Origin: Granulosicoccus sp.
GTDB taxonomy: Bacteria > Pseudomonadota > Gammaproteobacteria > Granulosicoccales > Granulosicoccaceae
Assembly: GCA_023301725.1 (NCBI GenBank)
Contig: JALZUD010000043.1
Span: 1-64,000, forward strand
Reading direction: 5' to 3'
Length of the DNA stretch: 64,000 bases
The notes under the pieces were generated by a model. It was given only the letters and a program-made list of their open reading frames with translations. It did not search any database and had not been told where the DNA came from. This document shows, one piece after another, positions 1-12,191 of the stretch. Each line of letters starts with the position of its first letter. The stretch's first letter is position 1. Both the position numbers and the translations under genes were made by a program.

Positions 1-68
1 ACAACAACACTGGCCACAACTAAGGTGGCCAGTAGAGACAGCAAACGTTTTAGTACGTAGCGCCACAT
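1..68 (-). CDS. ABC transporter permease, DppB type (N-terminal fragment)
   Basis: The reverse strand from an ATG at 68 reads MWRYVLKRLLSLLATLVVAS and runs off the window edge. A short basic start followed directly by a long hydrophobic helix is the usual beginning of DppB/OppB/GsiB-family inner-membrane permeases of peptide and nickel ABC transporters. It starts 46 bases after the stop of the solute-binding protein gene on the same strand, which is the normal binding protein then permease order. Only 22 residues are visible, so the call rests on this N-terminus and on context. Confidence 0.7.
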   Translation of the reverse strand, partial: MWRYVLKRLLSLLATLVVASVV

Positions 69-113
69 ACACTAATACAAGTGCGGCCTAGGAGCTTGAT
101 AGTAAGAATTAAT

Positions 114-1592
114 TCACTCTTCCCAATAGACCCCAGTTAAATCATTCGCCTGCGTAGGGGCGTTCGCCCACAAACCTTTCAGCTTTACGCTGGCAACACC
201 TGTTTTTGCTAACTGAAAAAGATAACCGTTAACGTAGTCGTCGGCAATGATTTGTTGAGCCTCACGTAACATCTGTTCGCGACTAGCAGTCTCTGTTTCT
301 ACATTGAACGCAGACATGAGTTCCTGCAATTGGGCGTTGTCGTATTGGAAGTAATAGTCAGGATTAGCGTAAACACCAATATCCAACGGTTCGGTGTGTG
401 ACACGATAGTGAGATCAAAGTCGCCGCCTTTAAATACTTGTTCAATCCACTGTGCCCACTCCACGTTTTCTATCTCAGTCTCTACACCAATGTCGCGAAG
501 CTGTGCCGCAATAATTTCACCACCACGACGTGCGTAAGAGGGAGGCGGCAGTTTCAAAGACAAGGTAAGTCCGTTTGAATAACCCGCTTCAACAAGCAGC
601 TCTTTCGCTTTTTCTGGATCAAACGCCGATTGCTCAGTGAGATCAACGTACGCTGGATGATGCGGCGCAAAGTGCGTTCCAATGGGTGTGCCATAACCAA
701 ACATGGCCCCATCAATGATCTCTTCCCGATTGATGGCATGTGAAATAGCTTCACGCACGCGTTTATCATTTAGCGGCGTAGACCCATTGTTCATTGTAAG
801 AATGGTTTCGCCTTCGGTAGAACCAAGCACCACTGAGAATCGTGGATCGCTATCGAGCTGAGGCAGATTTTCTGGTGCCGGATAGTTGGGAAATACATCC
901 ACATCGCCAGCCATAATGGCAGCGAAGGCAGCCGTTGGCTCACTAATGAATTTGAATGTGGCTTTTTCTAACTGAACAGGTGTTCCCCAGTAATCAGGAT
1001 TTTTGACAATCTCGACGCGATCTCCCTGCACCCAGTTAGCAAATGTAAATGGGCCTGTTCCAATCGGATGAGTGGCAGCCTCAGCAGCTGTGGCTTCATC
1101 AAGAATAACCGCATCGCCCCAAGCCAGATTGAACAGCAAACTGCCATCAGCCTGCTGCAGATTAATAGCCACATGTAATGGATCAATGACCTCAACACTG
1201 TCGATATTGGCGAAAAGCCCTTTTTGAGCGTTGGTGGAGTCCTCTGCCATTGCTCGATCCAGCGAAAATTTCACATCTTCGGCGCTGAATTGTGCGCCAT
1301 CGTGATAAGTCACGCCCTCGTGCAATGTAAAGACATAGCGTGTGCCTTCGCTTTCAATGGCCCACTCCTTTGCCAATGCAGGAAGCACACTGCCATCGGG
1401 TGCAAAGCGCGTCAGACCCTCATAAATGTTTGCATAAACCACCTCGTCGATGGCGGCAGCAGCCCCAGCGGTTGGATCAAGGTTTGGTGGCTCAAGTGGC
1501 ATTCCCAAGGTAATGTCTGTTCTAGCCGCTAAGGCCGAACCCGACAGAACCGCCGCAACAGTTAGTGCAATTACGGAATAATGCAATTTCAC
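114..1592 (-). CDS. ABC transporter solute-binding protein, peptide/nickel family (SBP_bac_5)
   Basis: Periplasmic binding protein of 492 residues that would capture a peptide, opine or similar solute for the permease starting just downstream. It has a Sec signal peptide (basic start, hydrophobic core, likely cleavage after SGSALA, near residue 22). The mature start carries the family signature around LGMPLEPPNLDPT, followed by the conserved YEGL and YHDGAQFSAEDVKFSL segments and a later INREEII block. Length is normal for DppA/OppA/GsiB-like proteins. The ligand cannot be predicted from sequence. The upstream region to the divergent phosphatase gene contains repeated palindromic half-sites that may regulate it. 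Confidence 0.88.
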   Translation of the reverse strand: MKLHYSVIALTVAAVLSGSALAARTDITLGMPLEPPNLDPTAGAAAAIDEVVYANIYEGLTRFAPDGSVLPALAKEWAIESEGTRYVFTLHEGVTYHDGAQFSAEDVKFSLDRAMAEDSTNAQKGLFANIDSVEVIDPLHVAINLQQADGSLLFNLAWGDAVILDEATAAEAATHPIGTGPFTFANWVQGDRVEIVKNPDYWGTPVQLEKATFKFISEPTAAFAAIMAGDVDVFPNYPAPENLPQLDSDPRFSVVLGSTEGETILTMNNGSTPLNDKRVREAISHAINREEIIDGAMFGYGTPIGTHFAPHHPAYVDLTEQSAFDPEKAKELLVEAGYSNGLTLSLKLPPPSYARRGGEIIAAQLRDIGVETEIENVEWAQWIEQVFKGGDFDLTIVSHTEPLDIGVYANPDYYFQYDNAQLQELMSAFNVETETASREQMLREAQQIIADDYVNGYLFQLAKTGVASVKLKGLWANAPTQANDLTGVYWEE

Positions 1593-1842
1593 GAAAAATC
1601 TCCTTAATATTTGTATAGGCTAAGCGTGGCTAACAGCCACCACCAGCCTTAGTTTGGGTACGACCTTGAATTATTCAACGAATCTTTAATGGTGAGGCCG
1701 AAAGAGCTGTCTCATCCGCCCGTCATCATATCCTGTATTTCCGAAGCCTTACTCGAGTTAAAGAGTTGGATTGCAGATACACAGCCTATACCTGTGCCAA
1801 ATGTCATGACAAAACGCTTAGTCTTGCATGTAACACGCATAA

Positions 1843-1933
1843 GTACACTCCTAATAGCGTTCAAGTGTACGGGCCTACACTAGTGTAGTGCGACCTTCAA
1901 ATCGTTTGTAGGCTTTGAAGGTCTCAGTACACT
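1843..1933. promoter_or_regulatory. Cluster of TACACT/AGTGTA half-sites between divergent genes
   Basis: The 425-base divergent interval 1593-2017 has no gene. Within it GTACACT occurs at 1843-1849, its inverse AGTGTAC at 1864-1870, a perfect 14-base palindrome CTACACTAGTGTAG at 1875-1888, and GTACACT again at 1927-1933. Four related half-sites in about 90 bases suggest an operator for a dimeric regulator of the transporter operon, the phosphatase gene, or both. The regulator is unknown, and no clear -35/-10 pair was found. Confidence 0.35.
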
Positions 1934-2017
1934 GGAGTGGCGAAACCGTGAGCGAATGCATCGATCATGCGTTATTCTGTGTTTTGTCTCACGTTTTCCT
2001 TGGTCAACACACCCAAC

Positions 2018-2674
2018 ATGACTTCTTCGTTTCGCGATCGCCTGCCTCAAGCCTCTCATGCAACGCGTTTCTGGTGGATTCGCCACGCAAAAGTGCCTGA
2101 GGTCATGCACAGAATGTATGGCAGTTTGGATGTTGATTGCGACACCTCAGACACAGCTCTTTTTTCTGGCGTGGCTGCAAAGCTACCAGCAGATGCTGTC
2201 TGGGTCACCAGCCCACTCAAACGCACCCATCAAACCGCACAGGCACTCATCGATAATGGCGCACCCTTCAGCGGTAAGTTTGTGCAAGATGACGATATCG
2301 CAGAACAGAATTTTGGCGACTTAAACGGTCTGACGCACGAGGAGCTATTTGCCATGCGCGACGATGCTTATCTCGGATTTTGGCCATGGCCACCCGAGGA
2401 ACAAGCGCCTAATGGCGAAAGTTTCCCCATGTTACGACAACGTGTTGAGGCATTTAAGACGCGCATGATAGCGTTGCACACAGGCCGGGATATTGTGTGT
2501 GTTGCACACCGAGGTACTATTCTTGCCGCTTTACAAGTTGCGCTAGACCAGCCACTACGCAACAGCGTTAGTGTTGACATTGGCAACGTATCGCTAACCC
2601 GCCTGACTCACCATGGCGACGTACCCGAAGATGGCCCACAATGGCGCATCGTTGATGCCGGTTGGCTGCCATAG
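2018..2674 (+). CDS. Histidine phosphatase family protein (phosphoglycerate mutase-like)
   Basis: Cytoplasmic phosphatase of the branch-1 histidine phosphatase superfamily. The catalytic-histidine motif appears as WIRHAKVPE about 20 residues in (RHA in place of the commoner RHG, an accepted variant). Further hallmarks are the TSPLKRTHQTAQAL segment, an E in the DDIAEQNFGDLNG region, and the second histidine in IVCVAHRGTI. Alpha-ribazole phosphatases (CobC) look like this, but no cobalamin genes are nearby, so the substrate is open. The start is placed at 2018 because the motif begins shortly after it. An in-frame ATG at 1967 would add 17 residues that look non-conserved. Confidence 0.8.
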   Translation: MTSSFRDRLPQASHATRFWWIRHAKVPEVMHRMYGSLDVDCDTSDTALFSGVAAKLPADAVWVTSPLKRTHQTAQALIDNGAPFSGKFVQDDDIAEQNFGDLNGLTHEELFAMRDDAYLGFWPWPPEEQAPNGESFPMLRQRVEAFKTRMIALHTGRDIVCVAHRGTILAALQVALDQPLRNSVSVDIGNVSLTRLTHHGDVPEDGPQWRIVDAGWLP

Positions 2675-2687
2675 AACATCTTCAGAT

Positions 2688-2725
2688 GTAGGTACAGCAC
2701 ACGCTTGCGTGCTGTACCTACTTTT
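2688..2725 (+). terminator. Strong intrinsic terminator, probably bidirectional
   Basis: A perfect 13-bp inverted repeat (GTAGGTACAGCAC at 2688-2700 and its complement at 2709-2721) with an 8-base loop is followed by TTTTAAA. It lies between the convergent phosphatase and fadA genes, so it likely ends transcription from the plus strand and perhaps from both sides. Confidence 0.85.
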
Positions 2726-2754
2726 AAAGGTTCTTATCAGAACCCTTATTCAAA

Positions 2755-6101
<3,347 letters not shown>

Positions 6102-6524
6102 GGGCTTGATCTCCTCAATTTATGGCTGACAGACATAGCCAAACGAATGGTGCAGGGCGGGCTCATGAACAATCAGCCACTCTACAAACTCACTTTATTG
6201 TTATCACATTAGGGTACAGATGCTTTCCCGTACCGTTGGTTCTGTTAACTCTTGCCAAACTATACTTGATAGAGCCTATTGCCGCCTATTGTACTTGCAC
6301 TCTTTACATGCTCCTGACATAAAGCATGTTACTGGGGCGAAGGTGGGGGTCTATTTGTTAAGTAACACGGATTCTTAGCGTTCGTAGGAATGACGTTTTA
6401 CCGGTCTTTTTCCCGGTCGTCATTCCCACGAAAGTGAGGGTCCATACTTGAGGATAGCTCAGGATTCTCTAGTCTTTGCACGAATAACGAGTAGAACTCT
6501 TCTCCCTACGCCAGCGCTATCTTG
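6102..6524. other. Gene-free interval upstream of fadB
   Basis: This stretch separates fadB from the acyl-CoA dehydrogenase gene, both on the minus strand. It should hold the fadB promoter, but no confident -35/-10 pair or fatty-acid regulator palindrome was seen. The only clear structure is the palindromic repeat at 6383-6430. Short open frames here look random. Confidence 0.5.
6383..6430. repeat. Interspersed palindromic repeat copy
   Basis: A 13-bp arm at 6383-6395 (CGTAGGAATGACG) pairs with 6418-6430 (CGTCATTCCCACG) with one wobble, and an inner ACCGG/CCGGT stem sits between. The flank continues as AAAGTGAGGGTCCAT. The CATTCCCACGAAAGTG core resembles widespread gammaproteobacterial palindromic intergenic repeats built on ATTCCC-GGGAAT arms. 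A degenerate relative is present at 14605-14671. It could be a REP/MITE-like element and could also form an RNA hairpin. Confidence 0.6.
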
Positions 6525-8324
6525 CTAGAGAGAAAAATGTGCCTCATCAAGATCCATGAGATTGTCGGCTCCAGAGAGCATTGTCACCGCTAAAGTATTC
6601 GTTCGAGGCAATAGGCGTTCCATATAGAAACGAGCCGTAAACAATTTGGCTCGAAGAAATGTTGCGTCCCCTCGACCCGCCTCTAGCTGCTGATGTGCAG
6701 CCACTGCCGCTCTGGCCCAGAAATACGCCAGAACAACATAACCTGAATACATCAGATAATCCACCGAAGCAGCACCTGCTTCTTCTTTATCCTGCAGTGC
6801 GGCCATGCCAATTCGTTGAGTGAGCTCACTCCACTGCGCGTTGACTCTTTTTAGCGGATTGATGTAGCGCGCCACTCTTGTATCGTCTGCATTGGCTTGG
6901 CAAAACTTATGTATCTGATAGGTGAACGATTTGAGCAAGGCACCTTGTGAACCCAATACTTTTCGACCCAACAGGTCAATGGCCTGGACGCCTGTAGTCC
7001 CCTCATAAATCATGGCAATACGCGCATCACGCACATTTTGCTCCATACCCCATTCTTTGATATATCCATGACCACCAAAAACCTGTAGCCCAAGATTTGC
7101 GGCCTCAAAACCGGTCTCCGTAATGAATGCCTTTGCTATGGGTGTGAGCAAGGCAAGCTCCTGCTCTGCGGCAGCGCGTACTTCATCTGACTCACCTTTA
7201 TGCGCAATATCTACCAGTTGGGAGCAACGGTAGATGAACATGCGCCCACCCTCTGCAAAGGCTTTTTGCGTTAATAACATGCGGCGCACGTCTGGGTGCA
7301 CGATGATGGGATCAGCCACCTTATCTGGGTGAGCGGCACCAGACAATGATCGCATTTGCAGCCGGTCTCGCGCATAGGCAAGAGAGCCTTGAAACGCCAA
7401 TTCAGCGTGTGCCAAGCCTTGAATCGCCGTGCCAATACGAGCCGTGTTCATAAAGGTAAACATGCAATTCAAGCCACGGTTGGGTTGCCCAATCAGGTAG
7501 CCTGTAGCGCCATCAAAATTGAGCACACAAGTGGCATTGCCATGAATACCCATCTTATGTTCAATGGAGCCGCAGTTGACTGCATTGCGGGCATCGGCAT
7601 CACCTTTGTCATTCAACGTGAACTTAGGCACGATGAACAGCGAGATACCACGAGTGCCTGCAGGGGCGCCAGGCAGTCGTGCCAGCACGATGTGTACAAT
7701 GTTGTCAGCCATGTCGTGCTCACCGGCTGAGATAAATATTTTTTGTCCGGTTATCGCAAAACTACCGTCATCATTCGCCTCAGCGCGTGTCTTAAGCAAA
7801 CCCAGATCTGTGCCGCAGTGAGATTCAGTCAGGCACATGGTGCCTGTCCATTGTCCAGATACCAGTTTCGTTAAATAGGCTTGCTGCTGCTCTGAGGTGC
7901 CGTGCGCCTGCAAGGTGTTCATTGCACCATGAGACAGTCCAGGGTACATCGCCCACGACCAGTTCGCCGTACCGTTCATCTCTGACAATATGGATCCCAG
8001 CGAATCAGGTAAGCCCTGACCGCCTAGTTCAACCGGCTGCGTCATTGAGGGCCAACCGCCTTCGACGTACTGTTGATAGGCTTCTCGAAAACCCTCTGGA
8101 GTTTTTACAACGCCGTTATCCCACTGACAACCTTGCTCATCACCGACAGCGTTTAAAGGGGCAAGAACGTCACGTGCAAACTTTGCACCTTCTTCCAAAA
8201 TCGCGTCTACCGTATCTGGGTCGGCATCTGCTGCCCCCTCTAGCTGCGCGTAGTGGGAGTCAAAGTCGAGCACCTCACGCAAGGCAAAGCGCATATCCTG
8301 AAGTGGTGGATTGTAATTGGGCAT
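6525..8324 (-). CDS. Acyl-CoA dehydrogenase, long form with extra C-terminal domain
   Basis: FAD-dependent dehydrogenase catalysing the first oxidation of an acyl-CoA. At 599 residues it belongs to the larger class (AcylCoA_DH_N, middle and catalytic domains plus a C-terminal extension) shared by Pseudomonas FadE-like enzymes and DmdC, the methylmercaptopropionyl-CoA dehydrogenase of DMSP breakdown. Visible features are the N-terminal YNPPLQDMRFALREVL block, the flavin-binding TMCLTESHCGTDLGLLKT region, and the catalytic Glu in MIYEGTTGVQAIDLLGRK. It lies upstream of fadB/fadA on the same strand, favouring a beta-oxidation role. No DmdB or DmdD homologue is nearby, so I do not call it DmdC. 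Confidence 0.88.
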   Translation of the reverse strand: MPNYNPPLQDMRFALREVLDFDSHYAQLEGAADADPDTVDAILEEGAKFARDVLAPLNAVGDEQGCQWDNGVVKTPEGFREAYQQYVEGGWPSMTQPVELGGQGLPDSLGSILSEMNGTANWSWAMYPGLSHGAMNTLQAHGTSEQQQAYLTKLVSGQWTGTMCLTESHCGTDLGLLKTRAEANDDGSFAITGQKIFISAGEHDMADNIVHIVLARLPGAPAGTRGISLFIVPKFTLNDKGDADARNAVNCGSIEHKMGIHGNATCVLNFDGATGYLIGQPNRGLNCMFTFMNTARIGTAIQGLAHAELAFQGSLAYARDRLQMRSLSGAAHPDKVADPIIVHPDVRRMLLTQKAFAEGGRMFIYRCSQLVDIAHKGESDEVRAAAEQELALLTPIAKAFITETGFEAANLGLQVFGGHGYIKEWGMEQNVRDARIAMIYEGTTGVQAIDLLGRKVLGSQGALLKSFTYQIHKFCQANADDTRVARYINPLKRVNAQWSELTQRIGMAALQDKEEAGAASVDYLMYSGYVVLAYFWARAAVAAHQQLEAGRGDATFLRAKLFTARFYMERLLPRTNTLAVTMLSGADNLMDLDEAHFSL

Positions 8325-8535
8325 GACAGGTCAGCTACTGTTGGGTTCTGAAGACAGTGTCGACAACCACTGGACTCAGCTCAATGACAAGAATCGCCTA
8401 AATAGGTATCATTTTTGTTCATAAATGAAAAACAGCTTTATTTATCAATATAAATCAAAGCTTTAAAACAACATTACTTTTTGAAAAAAATAACAATATC
8501 GTCAATCTCAAGCTAACCTTACGGCATGATTCCTA

Positions 8536-9588
8536 TTACAAACTACCGCGATAGGCCGAAGGCGTTTGACCTGTCCAGCGTTTAAAGGCCCTGAAAAAGG
8601 CACTGGTTTCGTCAAAACCCAGCAAACCTGAAACCTCTGACAAGGAAAGCTCGCCAGACACCAGATACTGCATGGCAGCCGCTTTACGCGAATCATCTTT
8701 GAGCTGTTGAAACGAGGTGCCTTCCTCGTTGAGCTGACGGCGCAAGGTACTCACGCTCACACCCAGCTGTGCACCCACCTCTCTTGCACTAGGCAACGCC
8801 TGTGTAAAGTCATCGCCAAACAACGCCAGCACACGATCACTTAACCGATGCTCGTGAAATGAAGGCACAATGAGCCTTAATGGCGTTGATTTTAGAAATA
8901 CTGCCAACGTTTGTTCGTTCTGCACATTGGGCGAGGCAAGAACACCTGACTCAAGACAGATCATGGACTGTTCAGCATCAAAAACCAGCGGACATCGAAA
9001 CATCTCCTGCCAGGCTTTTGACCGAACGGGCTGTGGAAAATTAAACAGCAACTGATGAAGCGGCAAACGGCGCCCAGCAAACCAGCAAAGCAGGCTATGC
9101 CATAAATAAAATGACGTTCTGATACCTACTGGATTCTCACCAGATAGAATTTCATCAAGCGTTTTTGTCTCTCTCGCTACAACGGCAAATCGAATGCATT
9201 GCTTGCCTTGATACTGCCACAACTCAGGTTTTACGCCAGTGGTCATACATACATCGAGGAACTCACCGATACGCTTGACTACTGATTCAAGGTTAGGGCA
9301 ATGAATCACGCATAAGCACATCATTCTAAACGTGCCCGCAAGCACAGGGCCACCACTAACAAGCCCGAGTGATTCATCGTTTAATAACTTAATGGCACGT
9401 CGATACATTCGACCGAACAAGGCCGCATCCAGCTGTTCAAGTTGCTCGATAGTTTCAGCTACAACAATTTCACCTTCAAGGATCGCATTGGGGTTGTGCC
9501 CTTGATCTGACACCGCTCGGAGCAATGCGCGAGCGTAAGTGGCCGATATTTGTATCTGATCGCCAGAGGCTATTGCATCGTGTGCCAT
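8536..9588 (-). CDS. AraC family transcriptional regulator (OruR/ArgR-like, PF12625 type)
   Basis: DNA-binding regulator of 350 residues. The N-terminal two thirds match the Arabinose_bd-type sensor domain (PF12625). The C-terminal AraC domain begins near ALPSAREVGAQLGVSVSTLRRQLNEEG, the first helix-turn-helix, and ends with the family signature around LSEVSGLLGFDETSAFFRAFKRWTG. The start codon lies inside the 3' end of the MATE gene (19-base overlap), so it is probably co-transcribed with it. The next gene downstream is the acyl-CoA dehydrogenase, after a 211-base AT-rich gap, so it could control the alginate/MATE genes or the fatty-acid genes. Confidence 0.85.
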   Translation of the reverse strand: MAHDAIASGDQIQISATYARALLRAVSDQGHNPNAILEGEIVVAETIEQLEQLDAALFGRMYRRAIKLLNDESLGLVSGGPVLAGTFRMMCLCVIHCPNLESVVKRIGEFLDVCMTTGVKPELWQYQGKQCIRFAVVARETKTLDEILSGENPVGIRTSFYLWHSLLCWFAGRRLPLHQLLFNFPQPVRSKAWQEMFRCPLVFDAEQSMICLESGVLASPNVQNEQTLAVFLKSTPLRLIVPSFHEHRLSDRVLALFGDDFTQALPSAREVGAQLGVSVSTLRRQLNEEGTSFQQLKDDSRKAAAMQYLVSGELSLSEVSGLLGFDETSAFFRAFKRWTGQTPSAYRGSL

Positions 9589-10937
9589 TGCTTTGTCCAG
9601 ATACGCCGATGAAAGAGTGGAAACTTAAATAATTCTTCAAGCAAAAAAAGAGCAAACACCCAGCCTACATGAAGATTGAATACCAGAACACAAAGAGCTG
9701 TTAGTGGCACCATAACTAACCAGTTGGCCATCAGATGTATATTTAATGATGTTTTGGTATCACCAGCCGCACGAAGCACATTGCCACAAATAGCATTGGA
9801 TACTCGAGGAAAGGGAATGATCAGTAATATCGGCAGAAAGCTAAGTAAGGCTAAACGAGTTTGCTCGTCAAGATCAGAATAAACCCAATTCATGGAACCA
9901 ATAATAAGAGCGTACACCACCGCCACCAACGCGGCTGCAACGAATGCTGCTCGCCATGCTCTACTCAAGAACTCATCGAGGCTCAGAGCCGATAACGACT
10001 TGCCAATCATCTGCGCCAGCAAGATACCAGTGGCTTGTGTCCAGGTGTAACTCAATTGCCCAGCCACTCTTACCCATGGCGTAATCAATACCATCGCTGC
10101 AAAATGATACACACTCATGCTGGCATAAATTGCAATACACACCTGATTTGCAAACGTCATGCTAATAAAGGTTGCAGCAATTGGCCAGGAAAAGCTGTAT
10201 TGCCGGTGCACTGTGGCTACCAAACTATCGTTTGTCCATCCACCCGCTGTATGCAGGTCATGGTGTGCACGATAGAAGCGATACGCCAAATAGACCATCC
10301 TCATGAACGCACCGATAAACGATCCCCACGCTGCACCTACTAACCCCAGTTCTGGCATACCGTAAAGGCCAAATATCAACGCAATACTGGTAATGATATT
10401 AACCGGTGCAGATATCAAGAAACTATAAAATGCCAATCGGGTTTTTCCACAACCGTTAAAATGACTGGTGAGCGCCGAACTGAAAGTTTCTGCAACAATG
10501 ACCAGCAGAAATACGTACAAATAATTAACGGCACCTTCAGCAATACTCTGTGAGTGGGCCAATTTGTCAATCGCTACTTGACTAAAAAGCACAATCAAAA
10601 CAATACCAAAACCTGCAATAACAACATTGATCAGCAAGCCACAGTAAAACGCACTCTTAAGATCCACAGGGTTGTCACGGCCGTAGGCTTGAGCTACCTT
10701 GATTTGCATTGCATTCGCAAAAGCAAATGTCGTCCCTAGTAGCAGGCCTGTAAAAATCGTAGCAATGCCAATGGCAGCCACCGCGTTCTCACCCAGAGAA
10801 GAGACCAGATAAAGATCAATGATAACCAGAGAGAACATCATAACCGCACGCAAAGCCATGGGCCATGCCATACGGAATATGTCGGCGTTCGTTGGTGTTC
10901 GCTGAGTGTTCAGGCTAGTAGTTCCAGAGAGTTCCAT
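9570..10937 (-). CDS. MATE family efflux transporter
   Basis: Inner-membrane protein of 455 residues with about twelve hydrophobic segments in two similar halves, as in multidrug and toxic compound extrusion carriers. These export cations or drugs by sodium or proton antiport, and some relatives move other organic compounds. Typical traits are the N-terminal FRMAWPMALRAVMMFSLVIIDL segment, the early GIATIFTGLLLGTTFAFANAMQIKVAQAYG stretch and the KTRLAFYSFLISAPVNIITSIALIFG repeat. It overlaps the ManD gene at its 5' end by 23 bases and the AraC gene at its 3' end by 19, so it is tightly embedded in a sugar-acid operon. That setting is unusual for a drug exporter. The substrate is unknown. Confidence 0.85.
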   Translation of the reverse strand: MELSGTTSLNTQRTPTNADIFRMAWPMALRAVMMFSLVIIDLYLVSSLGENAVAAIGIATIFTGLLLGTTFAFANAMQIKVAQAYGRDNPVDLKSAFYCGLLINVVIAGFGIVLIVLFSQVAIDKLAHSQSIAEGAVNYLYVFLLVIVAETFSSALTSHFNGCGKTRLAFYSFLISAPVNIITSIALIFGLYGMPELGLVGAAWGSFIGAFMRMVYLAYRFYRAHHDLHTAGGWTNDSLVATVHRQYSFSWPIAATFISMTFANQVCIAIYASMSVYHFAAMVLITPWVRVAGQLSYTWTQATGILLAQMIGKSLSALSLDEFLSRAWRAAFVAAALVAVVYALIIGSMNWVYSDLDEQTRLALLSFLPILLIIPFPRVSNAICGNVLRAAGDTKTSLNIHLMANWLVMVPLTALCVLVFNLHVGWVFALFLLEELFKFPLFHRRIWTKQWHTMQ

Positions 10938-12150
10938 CGGTGAGGCGTGTCACAGGATGACTACCGGGTTCATATTGATACTGTCTGGCTTCGGTTTCAT
11001 CAAAATCAACACCCAGACCAGGAGCCTCTGACACATACATACGTCCCCTCTCCATTCGATGCATTGATGGGAACAACGCATCACACGCAGCAGTACCTAG
11101 CACCAGATATTCCTGGATGCCGAAGTTGGGCGCCCAAGCGTTTAGATGCGCTTGCGCAGCCATGCACAGCGGTGAATGACTAGGCGCACCATGAAATCCT
11201 GTGCGCACGTGATGCAAAGCTGCTAGATCAACAATACGCTTTACGTGCGTAATACCACCGGCATAAGTCACAGCCACGCGAATGAAGTCAATGAGTTCCT
11301 CCTCTATGAGTTGCTTACAATCCCAGACAGAGTTAAACACCTCACCAATCGCCACAGGTACGGTTGAGTGCTGTCTCAACAACCTCAATGCTTGTTGATC
11401 ATCAGCAGGCGTGGGGTCTTCCAACCAGAACAAGCCCACAGGCTCCACCGCTTTAGCAAATTCAGCGGCTTCTCTGGGTAGAAGCCTATGATGCACGTCG
11501 TGCAGAATCTTCATCTCTGGGCCAAAGCGATCACGCACTGCAGCTAATGCACCAGGCATGAATCGCATATAACGGTCGGTATCCCATACCTCTTGCTTCG
11601 GATGAACCCCACTGAAATCTGTAATAAATTGTTTATCCGTTTGCTTATGGGTGGAGACGCCATAGCTCTCGGCAGGCATACCCGGGACACCACACTGCAC
11701 ACGCACAGCTTCATAACCTTGTTCTTGATAGGCCGCGATAGAATCCATGAGCGCCTCCAGGTCTGAACCTGTTGCATGCGCATACACCAAGGCGCTATCA
11801 CGGCTCTTACCTCCAAACAATTGATACAACGGCATATTGGCAAGCTTGCCTTTAATATCCCACAACGCCATATCAACCGCTCCGAAGGCTGCCATGGCAA
11901 TGGGTCCACGGCGAAAGTAGGCACCGCGGTACATGAACTGCCACATGTCCTCACTGTTGCGCGGATCTTTGCCTATAAGATTAGGTATCAGATAATCGGT
12001 TAAATACGCCGCTGGCAATGTCTCTCTATTATTGAGTGTGGCATCACCAAGACCATAGATCCCCTGATCGGTCATCACTTTCAACGTGACGTAATTCTTC
12101 CCTGGCCCTCCAACAAATACTTTGGCGTCAGTTATTTTCATTAGCTTCAC
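10915..12150 (-). CDS. Enolase-superfamily sugar-acid dehydratase, ManD/RspA type
   Basis: Mg2+-dependent dehydratase of 411 residues in the mannonate dehydratase subgroup, which converts D-mannonate or D-gluconate to 2-keto-3-deoxygluconate. Metal ligands fit at D218 (in HDVHHR), E244 (WLEDPTP) and E270 (AIGEVF), keeping the 26/26 spacing I recall for ManD. The general-base H220 and the conserved H320 (GFHGAPSHS) are also present, with R150 and Y163 near the expected positions. Some members have little or no mannonate activity, so the substrate is uncertain. It lies 41 bases after the oligoalginate lyase, and 2-keto-3-deoxygluconate is also the product of alginate monomer reduction, which makes the placement logical. 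Confidence 0.85.
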   Translation of the reverse strand: MKLMKITDAKVFVGGPGKNYVTLKVMTDQGIYGLGDATLNNRETLPAAYLTDYLIPNLIGKDPRNSEDMWQFMYRGAYFRRGPIAMAAFGAVDMALWDIKGKLANMPLYQLFGGKSRDSALVYAHATGSDLEALMDSIAAYQEQGYEAVRVQCGVPGMPAESYGVSTHKQTDKQFITDFSGVHPKQEVWDTDRYMRFMPGALAAVRDRFGPEMKILHDVHHRLLPREAAEFAKAVEPVGLFWLEDPTPADDQQALRLLRQHSTVPVAIGEVFNSVWDCKQLIEEELIDFIRVAVTYAGGITHVKRIVDLAALHHVRTGFHGAPSHSPLCMAAQAHLNAWAPNFGIQEYLVLGTAACDALFPSMHRMERGRMYVSEAPGLGVDFDETEARQYQYEPGSHPVTRLTDGTLWNY

Positions 12151-12191
12151 ACCGCAAGGTGACGATTATCTATAGTCACGCCTATCTCAGC

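Noticed and set aside
2018-2674. Cobalamin-specific alpha-ribazole phosphatase (cobC)
   Set aside because: The fold matches, but there are no cobalamin genes nearby, so the specific name is not justified.
6525-8324. DmdC (DMSP pathway dehydrogenase)
   Set aside because: The architecture fits, but no DmdA, DmdB or DmdD gene is present and fadB/fadA are adjacent, so general beta-oxidation is the safer call.
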